From: Mytilinidion resinicola
Lineage: Eukaryota > Ascomycota > Dothideomycetes > Mytilinidiales > Mytilinidiaceae
Direction: 5' to 3'
NCBI RefSeq assembly: GCF_010093595.1
Contig: NW_022985467.1
Location: 249,069-313,068, forward strand
Length of the DNA: 64,000 bases
Shown here: one piece after another, positions 34,757 to 46,609 of the stretch
Position numbering within the stretch: the stretch's first letter is position 1
How the letters are laid out: each line of letters starts with the position of its first letter
Made by a program: the position numbers and the translations under genes
Notes under the pieces: model-generated
Seen by the model: the letters and a program-made list of their open reading frames with translations, nothing else
The model's database searches: none
What the model was told of the DNA's origin: nothing

Positions 34757-37230
34757 TGACGCCGGCTTGACACTGTCTGAAGCGGTCCGGGCTGTCGAAG
34801 TTTTTCGACTATGAATGTAACAATCATTACATCACAAATCAGGACATGCCTTCTGCAACCAATTCTTCTTATAGAAATTAGGGAACACGCTAAATGAGGC
34901 CACATTCCTACCACGATTTCTGCCAGCTAGATACCGTCTGAGGTAGCCCCAGCTACGAATAGCTGTCAAAGTAGGATGTCAGAAACGCAACACCGCAAAT
35001 CAGCGCGCAGATCAATCAATCACGTTTTGCCTACGAAACTCAAATAGTATGCCGTATGATGCGTTTTATTAAAGACATGTATCAATTATGCTACCCGCTT
35101 AACAACGTCTGAGGTGGCCCCAGCTATAAAGAGCTATCAAAGTAGGATGTCAAAAACGCAACCGCAAATTAGCCCGCGGAACAATCATTCACGTTTTGCC
35201 TACAAAGTTCGAGTCGTACGCTGTACGATACGTTTTATCAGCGGTACACATTGATTTTGCCCCCCGCTTAACAATGTCTGAGGTAGCCCCGGCTATGAAT
35301 AGCTTTTAAAGTAGGATGTCAAAAACGCAACATCGCAAATTAAGCCGTAAATTTGTTGAATATGTTTTACATGCAATTATGCCTTACAATGTGATTAATT
35401 ACAGAGATATATCGCTAATGCCACCAGCTTGACAGCGTCTGAGGTGGCCCTAGCTACAAGTAGATGCTTAAGCAGATTGGTTGAACACGTTTCACACACA
35501 GGATTCGAAGAATTCGCCGCACGGTGTATTTTAGCAGAGACGTGTATTGTTACTGCCACCGGCTTAACAACGTCTAAGTTAGCCCCAGCTATTAACGGCT
35601 TTCAAGGTAGGATGTCAAAAGCACAACTCTCCGAATCGAGCCGCAGCTCTGTCGAATACGTTTTGCGCACAATATTCGAAGAATCCACCGTACGGTGTGT
35701 TTTAACAGAGTCATGTCTTGTCAATGCCACCGGCTTGACGATGTTTGAGAGAGCTCCAGGCGTCGAAGCTTTTGAAAAGTAAATGTAAGAATTTCAACGC
35801 TTCAAATTAGGTCTGAGATCTTGACACCTAACTTCACCCTCTGAATCTGGACCATACATTATGAGTATATATTTTGGGATAGACCGCCGTCGTTATTGCA
35901 ACCGGCTTGACGATGTCTGAGTGAGCTCCTGGTGCTGAAGCTTTTGAGAAGTGAATGTAATGACTTCGACATCGGAAATTAGGTCGTAAGTCGCTCCATC
36001 CAATTTCGCACCCAAATCTAGACCATACATTGTGAGCACATGTTTCGTGATAGACCTCCATTGCTACTGCAACTCGCTCGATGCTCTTTGAGTGACCTCC
36101 ATGCGCCGAAGCTTTCAAACAGTGAATGTAATGACTCACATCGGAAATCAGGTCCTGAATCACTCAATCAAACTTCACATTCTGAATCCAGACCGTACGC
36201 CGCAAGTAGATATTTCGTAATAACTGTCTGGCACCATTGCCACCGGCTTGACGATGTATAAGGTTCCTCCAGGTGTCGAAGCTTTCGAACAGTGAATGTA
36301 GAGATTTCTAGGTCAGGAATCAGGCCCTAGGTGCCTCAATCAGATTTCACACACTCAACTCAAGCAGTACGCGGTAAGACGGCGTTTTGAAATACAAGTT
36401 CAACACCTTTGCTAACGGCTTGACGGTGCACGAAGTGTCTCCCACTGCTGAGAACTTCAGTAGGGAATCTCATAACCTCGATGCAAGAAGTTAGACTCTG
36501 GATTACTTAATAAAATCTCACATACTCAACTCGTGCATTACACTAGGAGGAAGCATGTCGAGAGGCAAGCCTATCGTCATTGCTACCGGCTTGGCAGTGT
36601 TAGAGGTGTCTCCAACTCCGAATATTTTCAAAAGGTAATGTCATAATCTCGAGATCGGAATTCAGGCCCTAGACCAATCGATCAAATCTTACATACTCAA
36701 CTCAAGCAAAAAACGGCAAGGACGTAGTTCTTGACGGCGGGTGGCTCCAACTGCAAAGCGTGTTAAATCGGAATGTCATGATCTCGAGACCGAAATTCAG
36801 GCCCGAGATCACTCAATCCGATCTCACAAGTTCAAATTCAGCAGTGCACTGGAAAAGGACGTTTCGGGATACAAGTTCATTGCTATTGCTACCGGCTTGA
36901 CGGTGTATAAGGTGGCTCCGACTACTAAACATTTTCAAGAGCCGGTGTAATAGTTTCAAAGCCAAAAATCAGACTTCAGATCACTCAATCACTTTCTGGA
37001 GCTAAAAAAAAAACAAGAGGATATGCCGCGCAGTGCATTTCAGTATAGACATCTTTCGTAATTGCCTCCGGCATACCGTTGTCTGAAGGAGCCCTAAGTG
37101 CTGAGACTGTTCAACAATGGATGTAATGAGTTCAGCGTTGGAGATCGGGTTACCATCTTTTCATTTGATCTGATAAAGCGAACTCGGTGTATGCGGTGGC
37201 CTAGATGAGATGTGAGGCTGATTTGGACGT
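34757..37230. repeat. Degenerate tandem satellite, ~15 units of about 170 bp
   Basis: The landmark GCCACCGGCTTGACGATGTC-like word recurs at about 34761, 34921, 35091, 35261, 35421, 35555, 35725, 35900, 36069, 36240, 36411, 36581, 36730, 36887 and 37065. Each is followed by GTGGCCCCAGCT-like and AAAGTA.GATGTCA-like words and by TCACTCAATCA and ACTCAACTCG-type sequence. Most spacings are 160-178 bp; shorter ones look like deletions. Units differ by many substitutions, so the array is old. Short frames such as ATGLT..VAP appear in several units but are broken between them. Confidence 0.85.
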
Positions 37231-37297
37231 TCCGTCCATGGTTCTTTTTGACTGCGGAAAGTGTGTTGCGGGACTTCTGCCAGTGCTAGAACGCCGT

Positions 37298-39693
37298 CTA
37301 ATTAGAAGTCGGAGATAGAAGCTGCTCCGCCACGCCTGTATCTTCGTTCCCGTTCAGGGTCGATGAAACCGGGATATCCGAAGCATCCAGTCCCGCATGC
37401 TCTGAGGCCTCAACTATTGGACTTAGATTCTCAGCATTCGGAACCGCTTCCGGAGAGACTTCATGCTCGATCATGTCAGGCGAAGCTGGGCTGTCAGCAC
37501 TAGGACTCGCAGGGTCTCCATCGATTGGAATTGCGACTGCAGTCTCCGCACTGTCACTACTCTCCTCGTCCTTGTCTTCGTCACTATCCGTACCGTGCTC
37601 GGCATTCGTCATAGCCGGAGCTTTGAGCTTCGGATGCCCCGGGTCTGAAAAGTCGAGCACACCCAGCATGTCGCCAACTTTCGTGACCGGGATATCATCT
37701 GTTGCCCGCGACCATTGCCCCAAGCCCAGTTCTTCATGCGCCAGTCTCTGGAGCTGGAGCATGTCGTTGGATATCCACTCCAGGCGTGCGTACCCATTAA
37801 GTTTTCTCCGTTTCTGTACACATTGGGTGAGCGGTTCCGCCATGTACGACGCGATGACAATGAGACCACCGATAGTGAAGGTCAGAGATAGCCCGAGGAT
37901 GCTGAAATTGGTGTAATCCGTCCTGCGGACTTTCTTGCGTACTGATCAGCAAGGTCTTTCAAGGCCGTACGGCTTGAAAGGATGAGTTCTTACCTGGCTG
38001 CGGTACATTTGAGCTTCAGTTGGATTCCGTGCTCTCTGAAGCCAAGGTTCCACAGACGAGTCTGAAGGGCCCGTTGCCACTTCGACCCATATCCATTGAA
38101 GGGAGGTGAGGTGTGTCGCAAACCAATGCTGTACTTCAAGCTGCCATTGATTTGACGGCAACGGGGACTGTAAGCCTCCATTAAGCTTGTAACGAGAAGT
38201 GAGGCTAGAGGACCCCAGAGTATCAACAATGTCGTGCACATTTAGCAACTGGTTGGCCACCATACTTGCAATCCATTGTGTAAAGTCAGACAGCGAATCA
38301 TCTCCAAAGACTTGTCTGATAGTCTCATCGGCCGGTGAATCACCCGATAGAGGGGTGCAACTTTGCCCCTTGGAAAGATTCGGATTGCAGATCTGGGATT
38401 GACTCAAACATCCAAGAACACGAGCCGGGTCGTCTGAGAAATATGTTTTATTCTTCGTTTCCATATTGGGACTCAATACTTTGATTCCCGAAGGCGTGTG
38501 GGAACTATACCACAGGTCGTCAATGGGAGACGAAAAAATGATGCTGTTCGAAGATAGAAAGAAAAGTAAGGTATCGGCGTCGTTCCTACGGAGCTCTGGG
38601 ATCGCAAGAACACTCGAGTCGGAAAACTTTTCCCGATCCTGGACACTGCTGTTCGATATCATGAGCATTCCGACCTACTGTTTGGAAGCATTACTTACAA
38701 GATAGTGTAGTCATATCCGGCGCCGGTGGTGAAGTTTGACTCTCTCTGCCATGTGTCCCACATACCCATAGGATACTCGTACGTTATATCAGTGGTGTTG
38801 TAGATAACATTGCCGCCGTAATGGAATCGAAGAAATTGAGTGCCATTAGACCCTCTACGAACGTCTGTATACCCTTCTTGTATCACAGGCGCGCACTGAA
38901 GAACACGACGTATCTGGAACCTGTACGCAGGGGGTGTATTGAGGCCTAAGTCGTGGAGACTGTCGATAAGGCCGGTATCAAGGATGAGGCTGGAGTCCTG
39001 AGATCTGCACATATTGTGCTGGAATGGACAAGGCGCATCGTATATAGCTTTGAAAGGTAGGGACGTCTGGACGAAAGGCTGGCAATCCGCTGCTGATGCC
39101 GACGAGTGATAACAGTTTTGGGCGTAATTTGCCCTTGCAACTATGAGTTGCGATGCATAGGGCGTTAAAAAAGCCGCCGTATCGTCCATATTACGGTGAA
39201 GGTTTGAATCAAGAAAACCAGAGTTGTTAGAACCTGTAATTAATACCTCGTCGCCTACATTTGTAGAAATTCGCGACGAGAAAATACCAGCGACAGCGAA
39301 ACCCATAAAGCAGGCAGAGCTGAATGAAATGAAGGGGAGGATGCGCCGAGAAGCTGTTTGCATATTGGCGTGTATTTTCCAGGTCCAGATAAGCTGCAAA
39401 TATGTCATGAATCCGTTGACGCCGGTAGAAGAATTTCGAAGGACCGCTTGGCGTTGGTGGTAAAGAGCATCCTGAGGAGCGTCGAACTTAGATAAAGCAG
39501 TGTGAATCGTAAAGCAAAGGAGTCTCCAGAATCTCGTCCCAACGTATGTGACAAAGAGAGCAATGAAGGCCGTGAGTAGGCCACCGTCTGGGCGAGGGAG
39601 AGTGACAGTGCCTCCTCGAATGGATCCGTAGGACCAGTTGGTCCAGGTACCAACGTGGATTTCATGGATTGATTGTGCTGGCGTGGAGCTCAT
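37298..39693 (-). CDS. Large membrane protein of a fungal family of unknown function
   Basis: Exons 39693-38699, 38648-37994 and 37933-37298 give 761 residues. The start MSSTPAQSIHEIHVGTWTNW is chosen because WTNWS-like sequence near the N terminus is usual in this family; the frame is open further upstream. Likely membrane spans are LLTAFIALFVTYVGTRFW near residue 45, ILPFISFSSACFMGFAVAG near 130 and FSILGLSLTFTIGGLIVIA near 570. A long Cys-containing, N-glycosylation-rich region (for example NTTD, NGTQ) lies between the second and third and is probably extracellular or lumenal. The C-terminal cytoplasmic tail has LEWISNDMLQLQRLAHEELG, then an acidic disordered end. Intron 2 ends in GCAAG, a non-YAG acceptor, but it alone restores the family join. 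No function known; automatic annotations of such proteins as cytochrome P450 are not supported here. Confidence 0.8.
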
Positions 39694-41675
39694 AGTGGAT
39701 TTTTGAGCAAAGACGGTGGAGAGGAATGTAAAATGGGCTTTACAGGAAGGGGCAGGCCATCTCTTAAGATGCTCTAAATTCAGACGCCAGGGCATCGGAG
39801 GCTTGCACTGCCCACGAGATATCCGTGCAAGAAACGACCCTCCCCATGTTGCTCGACTAGGAAACAATACACAAACGCTTATGTACCACTATGTATGACA
39901 TATTGCTGCATCCATTCCATCCCTTACTCAAGCTGTACCTATTGTACGAGTAGAATCCATTTATTGATGTGCTACAAGTTTCCCTTTTGCTCTCTGCGCT
40001 CGACGGATGCCGCAAACCAACTCAGAAACACTCCGGTGAAGATTCGTGAGACTAAGGGCCCTTCCGGTGAGGACTCGTGAAACCAAACGCCTTACCATCA
40101 GGACAATAAGAGGTCGTGCCACCACCAACCCCGTAATTGGGATATTGAAACTGTGATACGTTTCGGGGCCCGAGTCGCGCACGACCAAAGTAGCCAATCG
40201 AAAATGGGCATTTCCGCGCCTCGAATTTGCATATTGCGCAGCCACCATGCATATGCAAGGCGACAGGAAAAGCCCTCTGCTGTTCTAAGTACATGTGCAG
40301 CTTTCTATTGTTACCGAGGCCTTGTTCAAGAACATCCTTGAAATGTGATCAATGGAGATGCAGCTCATGCTCATGGCTTTGGTGTGAAGTCTCTGACAAA
40401 AACTTGAGCTACAGTTTCGTAGGCTTCACACCTGGTTTCATCGTAAGTTCTTGAATCTCTGGTGGCCCAATGAGTCGAGCAGTTTGGCAGTTGAAACGCA
40501 TAACAGCTCTGATTTGAAGGTTTTGCCTGTTGGAAGCAGCTTGCCTTGGCAAGCCAGTGTTCTAATATAAGAGAATTAGGCCTACTACAGGCGACGGATC
40601 AGATATATAGATAGCCCCATTCCCTCCTTCTAGAGTCAATCAATCAACTCAGTATTCATTTCAACATTGCCATAGCTCTGGTTCACAGCCTCACAGTCAG
40701 TACATCATATTTCAACACCCCAATCTGCACGCTGCCCGACCACCTCAGCTCACGTGACCCGTCGGCCCTGCCTGGCTCAGCCTCGGCTCACCCTTACTTA
40801 CAGTATATACTCACGTCCGGTGAACCAGCGTTAAAATCAAGCCACGAATTACCGTATAAGATAGCGTTTCCGGACGCCCTTAAGGGGGAATAGCAGCCTC
40901 CTAGCCAATCAATCTTCAAGCTGGTTCACTATTAGCCTAGAAAAGGTGGGTTGTCGGGGTCAACTCAGTTTCCGCGCTAGGTCACCAGACGTGATGATAT
41001 GCTGTAGGTACCCGCTGCGGCGCAGTCTCTGACATACCTCACCATAAACTATCAAGTCGTAGCGACGGGCCTCAGATCCGTCCCGGGCCACAAATCAGGG
41101 CCCCATACAATTTCGTACGCCTCACAAGCTCAAGCTACTTTCTAGGAAGCATTTTCCACCCTTATCCTTGTAACCATACAGTACATTATTCTACTCAAAC
41201 AGCCGACCTCCCTCTTACTATCACAAACACGCAAAACAACAGCAACAATCTCACCCAGAGCAGCGCAATCGGGCTAGAGCGAGAAGCGACCCAGAGCGCG
41301 AGGAGCTCCAGACCAAACCCCCTAGGGCGAAGCGTATCAAACCTCAACCTGGTCCCGAATCACCCTTCCCCGGTGATTATACCAATGTGTGAACCACCTA
41401 AAGCGGAGATGAGGCAACAAGGCCCAGCTAGGGCTTGTGGGTCTGATGGATGGAGGCGCCACAAGAAGTATTTTGTCGACTATGAGAAATACCTCGCACG
41501 GGCAGCGCCATGGCACCGAGGGGAGCCACAAGAATCCCATGTGCTACTTCAACCTACGCCGAGCGCGAAGGCGCCTGAACTTCGCATATCCCCGGCTACG
41601 TCACGTGGTGTGAGCTCCCTACCCCATCCCATCCACCCCCCAAACCTCCCCAACAAACTCATTCCGCCTCAACTC
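39694..41675. other. Long intergenic region
   Basis: About 2 kb with no gene I can support. It includes GC-poor and CCTC-rich tracts and a TATA-like ACAGTATATACTCACG at about 40800. An open plus frame at 41373-41993 runs antisense into the neighbouring regulator and is not protein-like overall. Confidence 0.4.
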
Positions 41676-43397
41676 CTAAAACACCCACATCCTCCGATAC
41701 CTCTCCTCCGCATCCACCAGCCTCCCCACATCTCGCGCCGCCGCCTCCCCCCCACCCCGCACCTGCAAGCACCTCCGCGCGGCCCTGAGGTTATAAAAGC
41801 AGCAATTCGGCATAATCGGCATCGTTTCCTCATCGTGCCACTGCACCACATCCAGCATCATCCGGCACGCCGTGTCGAGCCCCACCCACGCGATATCCCT
41901 TTTCCGGTGGTCCGTCTCACTGTTGGGATGCTGAAGCATGTCGAGAACTGCCTCATGCAGAAGGAAAAGCTGCCTATCGAATGTTGCTGTTAGCGCACCC
42001 ACCATCCATCGAGGAGGCTCGCTGTCGAGGATGACTTTGCTTACCGGACACACAGCGCCACGGGCACGCAGCTGAGCGTGTGCCGCCACTCCAGCTCGCC
42101 GACGACCACGGCGAGGAAGCCGCGCACCTGGGCGTCGAGCGCCGCGAGCGCCGCGAGCTTGGTCGCCGTGGTTGTGATGGTGGTGGTGGTGGTAGTGGTG
42201 GTAAGGCGCGTGGCGCGCAGGAGGCGGTCGAGCAGGGAGACGGACTGGGCTTGCCGGCCGAACTGGCCCGCGTTCGCGGCGTTGAGACTCGATAACGTGA
42301 CTTGATTCACCGCGGGCGCGGTTGGGGGCCCCCCCGGCGATGGGTCGAGGCTCGCGGCAGGTTTTAGGTCGGAGGGAAGCTGGCAGTTGGGGCCTGGGTA
42401 TTCGGTTTGAGGTTGGAGATCGCTGCGGCCCAGCTCGCATAGTATGAGCCTAGGATGTGGCTTTAGTTATGGTTCGCAACTTGCAGCTTGGTGTTTTGTG
42501 GGTGTTGCACGCGTACCTCTCGAGCATCGCAATCGCCCATGCGAGATTCTCCCGCTCTAGCATCTCCGGTCGGGAGGTGCTTGCTATCTGTGCGTCTCGA
42601 GTCGTTCTTATCGACGTGATTCCGATCCCCAGAACCCGTGCCATACCCGCACAAGTCATCGCAGAGATGTACGCGGTCTCTAGGCGGAGGCACATGTATT
42701 CGCGTAGTGCGATGAGGAACGCCGCTTGGACGAGTCGCAGAGACGTGCAGAGAGAGGCCTGCGCTTGAGCGAAGGCCGACTTGGTAGTCGTGTAGAAGAA
42801 CTCTTGGCTTGCACAGGGCGGTAATGAAGAAGGGTCAAGGGGGGGAAGCACAACCAGTAGCATGGCGAGAAGGAGGACTGTGAAATCTGCGGGGGGAAGA
42901 TGGCTTTTGTCTCGATACCGTGACGCTTCTCGGCGGAACGAGTCGGGCGATATTACAGGGAATGATTTATGAAGCGATTGAAAGTAGCGGTCGACGATGT
43001 TGTCGTACGTGAGCTTGGTAAGCTCGGTCAAGCGTCGGGCTAGCTGGTTGAGTGATTCTTCTACCAGCTGCGGGAAGACGTAGAGGCTAGAGGCGGAGAT
43101 AGGAGTATGATCTTGTAGGCTCTCGGGGGACGGCAGCTGTCGCGTCACAGCCTTAGCCTGTGTAGAGACATTCGGAGGAGACGGGGATTGAAGGGCCACA
43201 AAGTGTCTGCCTGGGTTATACGTCCGCTGGCCTTTACTCTTGGGCGCCGAGATATCGTATCTGCAGCGCAGCTGGCGGCTGGTGCAGAAACCACACGCAG
43301 GCAAGGCTTTGTCGCATGCCTTTTTCCGCAACATGCAGGCATGACAGACATTCTGAGCGTGCGTCGTGTTGGCTATGGTGCTGTCCGGCAGATTCAT
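41676..43397 (-). CDS. Zn2Cys6 transcription factor
   Basis: Exons 43397-42517, 42449-42045 and 41973-41676 make 527 residues. The binuclear zinc cluster is at residues 18-45 with spacing C-x2-C-x6-C-x6-C-x2-C-x6-C (starting CHACMLRKKACDKALPAC). A middle-homology region (YFQSLHKSFPVISPDSFRRE, then YMCLRLETAYISAMTCAGMA) is typical of fungal-specific regulators. A Thr-rich run (about ten residues) encoded by ACC/ACT repeats occurs near residue 370. It should bind DNA in the nucleus. It lies head to head with an MDR oxidoreductase gene, so regulation of that gene is plausible but inferred. Confidence 0.9.
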
Positions 43398-43781
43398 AAT
43401 CGCGCTGGCGGATTGTGCGGTATGTCCGCGAGGAATAGCAACGTGATATGGTGAGGTTCCAAGGCGGCCGCCCCTAGCCGTTTATCGCCCCTGTGGATGG
43501 ATAGTGTTTTGTCGGCCGCCGCTAACTTGATCAGGGCCATGATCTTCATGTCCACAACGACGAGCCGACGAGCCGACGATCTTCAAGCGGCCGCATCCAC
43601 AGTATCAAAAGAATACAGCAACAAATCAACGGCCCATTCAAACAGCCCGCAAGGCTATATATTGGGACGGTGTGCGCCCTCGACTTGCATCAACCATCGC
43701 TCCAATCCCGCCCACGCAAGAAACAACCATATAATCCTTCCGTCTACATCAGCATCTAAGTTCCCGACCACCACCACCACC
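43398..43781. promoter_or_regulatory. Divergent promoter region, regulator / MDR oxidoreductase
   Basis: 384 bp between two divergent start codons. It contains CGGCCG words at 43469 and 43513 and CGG/CCG words that could serve as half-sites for a Zn2Cys6 factor (such factors usually bind CGG triplets). No defined site can be proven by eye. Confidence 0.45.
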
Positions 43782-44898
43782 ATGACATCCGCAACGGCAG
43801 ACACGACCGCCCAGCTGCAGTACATGCACCAGGGCGGCCCCTTCAAGATCGTGCACGTGCCCAAGCCCACACTGGCTCCCGGCGAGGTGCTGATCCAGCA
43901 GCGCGTCATCGCCTTCAACCTCATCGACGTGAAGCAGCGCGACCTGGGCCTCCTCATCCCGAGCTGGCCGCACGTGCTGGGCATCGAGGGCGGCGGCGTC
44001 ATCGAAGCTGTGGGCGCCGACGTGCACGACCTGCAGCCCGGCGACGAGGTCGCGGGTGTGCAGGGGGGTGGCGCCCACGAGGTCCCCTGGGGCGGCGCGT
44101 TCCAGGAGCGCGTCGCGGTGCCAGCGTCCCTGGTGGCCAAGAAGCCCGCGAACATCAGCCTTGCCGAGGCTACTTCGCTGCCGTAAGTCTATCCACATCG
44201 ACCGCGCGTGCGGGTAGGGGTTTCGCGCTAGGGCTGACCCGGGCGTGCGTTCTACCAGCGTCGGCTTCGTCACCGCCGTCTGTGGCATCGTCCACAGCCT
44301 CCAGATCCCGCTGCCCTTCCTGCACGGCACGTCGACCGCGGGGCAGCCGCCCGCCTCGATTCTGGTCCTGGGCGGCAGCTCCGCCACGGGCGCCGCGGCG
44401 ATCCAGCTCCTGCGGAAAGCGTACCCAGCGCTGCCGATTCTGGCGACGAGTTCGCTGAAGCACCGCGCGCGACTGCACGACCTCGGCGCGACGCATGTCG
44501 TTGATTATAAGGCGCCCTCCGTCGTGGCTAATCTCAAGGCCGCGTCGCCGGGAGCTGCTGGCGTCGACGTGATTCTCGACTGCGTGTCCGCCGGCGCCAG
44601 CCAGACCGATATCTGCGATGTGTTCGACGCCGCCGGCTCGAAGAAGTACGCGGCCGTCATCACCAGCATACCGGTGCCAGTGCCGGATGGAGTCGTCAAG
44701 CTCGACGTCCGCGGGTGGTCCATTACCGAGATGCAGGGTGGCATGCAGCTCATCCCGTCGCTCACCAAGCTGGTAGAGGACGGCACGTACAGGGTGCCGC
44801 TGCCGGTTAGGGTGGTGGGGCATGGATTGGAACAGCTGCCCGATGTCTTAGATGAGGTGAAGACTGTTAGTGGAGAGAAGGTGGTTGTGACGCTGTGA
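43782..44898 (+). CDS. Zinc-independent MDR oxidoreductase (enoyl reductase/quinone oxidoreductase-like)
   Basis: Exons 43782-44182 and 44259-44898 join into 346 residues. The N-terminal GroES-like fold (APGEVLIQQRVIAFNLIDVK, then LGIEGGGVIEAVG) and the Rossmann domain with the nucleotide-binding turn LVLGGSSATGAAAIQLL are those of medium-chain dehydrogenase/reductases. The catalytic and structural zinc ligands of alcohol dehydrogenases are absent, pointing to the NADPH-dependent trans-enoyl reductase or zeta-crystallin-like branch. The substrate is unknown. Upstream frames from 43497 are leader. Codon use is GC-rich and the frame intact. Confidence 0.88.
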
Positions 44899-45400
44899 TG
44901 TGGTTTGTGTAGGGTAAGAATGCGGGATCTACCTAGGTAGTCTGTGAAGAGAAGGTAGTCTGCGAAGAAAAGGTAGCAGAACAATGTTTTAGAAGCATTC
45001 CAGGCTTACAAATGGTCTCGTCAGCAGTCTCTAAGTTGTGGCAAGGAAAGTAATTCACAGTCTCACGGTCATTACATCTTGTTTCTTTGATACACATGGG
45101 CATGAGGTAGCTCAAGCAGTTAAGCAGGCTGGCACTTGACAGGCTTCACATCCCCGCATCATGACTATCGACTATCGAGAGAATGAAAAGGTGCAGGACG
45201 AAGATTGAAGTCGGCCCCAGTTGTGTTCTCCAAACGTGCAATTCCCTCGGCACCCTAAGTTCAATGACTCCGTGGATGCACAGCCAGCCTTCGCGTGTAC
45301 TCTTGCGAGCCGTTCCGACGTCAGTTCAACCCTCACCCCCGCAAACCCAGCCACAAGACCGAGCATTCCCATGATCGCGCGCGCTAAACCTGAAGCTCTC
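44899..45400. other. Intergenic region
   Basis: 3' flanks of the plus-strand MDR gene and the minus-strand F-box gene (convergent). Contains a short direct repeat GAAGAGAAGGTAGTCTG / GAAGAAAAGGTAGCAG. No gene. Confidence 0.35.
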
Positions 45401-46609
45401 TCAATTTCCCTCGTCTTCGGGTAGATTGATGCGCCGCAGCTCGCCTTGCTTCAGGAACGCGAGCAGGTGCACAAAAGGCCGAAGATCGCAGTTGTATTTC
45501 TTGTCTTTTAGAAGATCATCCACGGGAACACCAGGCTGGCCTGATAGCGGTTTGTACAGCCAGTCACTGAGCGTCAACGATTCTAGTGACGGCAAGAGGC
45601 GGCGTGCGATATTTCGCGCTGCCATGTCAGGCAGACATGCAACGTTAGCTATGAAGGCTCTGCTCGAGACAACGAGGCTTCGGAGCTTCTCGAAGTCCGG
45701 GAAGCAGTCGATCTGGTGGACGGATGTGCAGAGGCCGTGGGGGTAAGTTGGGCTGACGATCATCAGATGCTCCAGGGTCTCCCGGTGTGGGTAAAGTCCC
45801 GAAACAAGCTCTGCGAAGTCTTAGTCGATAAAAACGCAGTCGATGGAACATTCGAAAGATTTTAGATTCTTGAAGCAACCGAGCAAAGATACCAGCTGAG
45901 GCACTCTAGCTGAGTTTTTGACTGAGAGATTGGTGACGGCCGCAACTCTTTGTCCGTTTTGGAACGACACGCCGAGGCTTCTAGTTGGCGGAAGGCACAT
46001 TAGCCGCGCTATTGACCCAATAGGCCCACCAGGAAGCGCCGCCTTGCAAATCGATGCGGAGTGTGTGAATAGGAGGGAGATACATGAGCGATGTAGCTGA
46101 ACCTAAGGCAGGACGTACTTATTGCACCGGACGCTGCCATAGTGCTTTCCGGCGTCGATTTCCAAGACCTTCACGGTTCCTAGAATTGGCCTGGATGGCA
46201 ACTGAGCGAGACTTCCTAGCAGCCTTAGCAAGCCGTTATTCGCGTACAAGTGGAGCTTTTGTAGATTTGGAATGAGCAATAGTAGGTCAGCGATAAGGGC
46301 ATCATTCCAGATCTCGTGGTCCGTCTCCTGGCTGTCGTTTTTGGCGGCATTAAGCCAGTCTATCTTGATGTTGGTAGGAATATCCAGGGTTCTTGTCAAG
46401 CTTGGTAGTCTATTAGACACCCAGGTGAATGCCGAGTCGTCCTTGAGTGCGTCGAAAGTGCTCAAGCACAGGGTCTATCCCTTAACCCGTCGAGGCGCAA
46501 CGCTCGGGCCAACGCCAAGCGAACATCATTCTCAGATATACAAACAAACATTGTCAGGCATAACAATCAACCAGAACCCACCTAAAAAGACAGCAATTGA
46601 TGCCCAATC

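Noticed and set aside
34757..37230. CRISPR array or LTR cluster
   Set aside because: Units are ~170 bp, degenerate throughout and without spacer/repeat contrast; the organism is a eukaryote.
40100..40450. Short ORFs on both strands around 40.1-40.4 kb
   Set aside because: Below 100 codons, mutually overlapping, no recognisable motif.
41373..41993. 206-codon plus-strand ORF
   Set aside because: Half of it is antisense to the third exon of the Zn2Cys6 gene and it shows no domain.
43655..44984. Long antisense ORFs (up to ~217 codons) opposite the MDR gene
   Set aside because: GC-rich codon use of the real gene opens the other strand; the translations are Arg/His/Pro-rich and span its intron.
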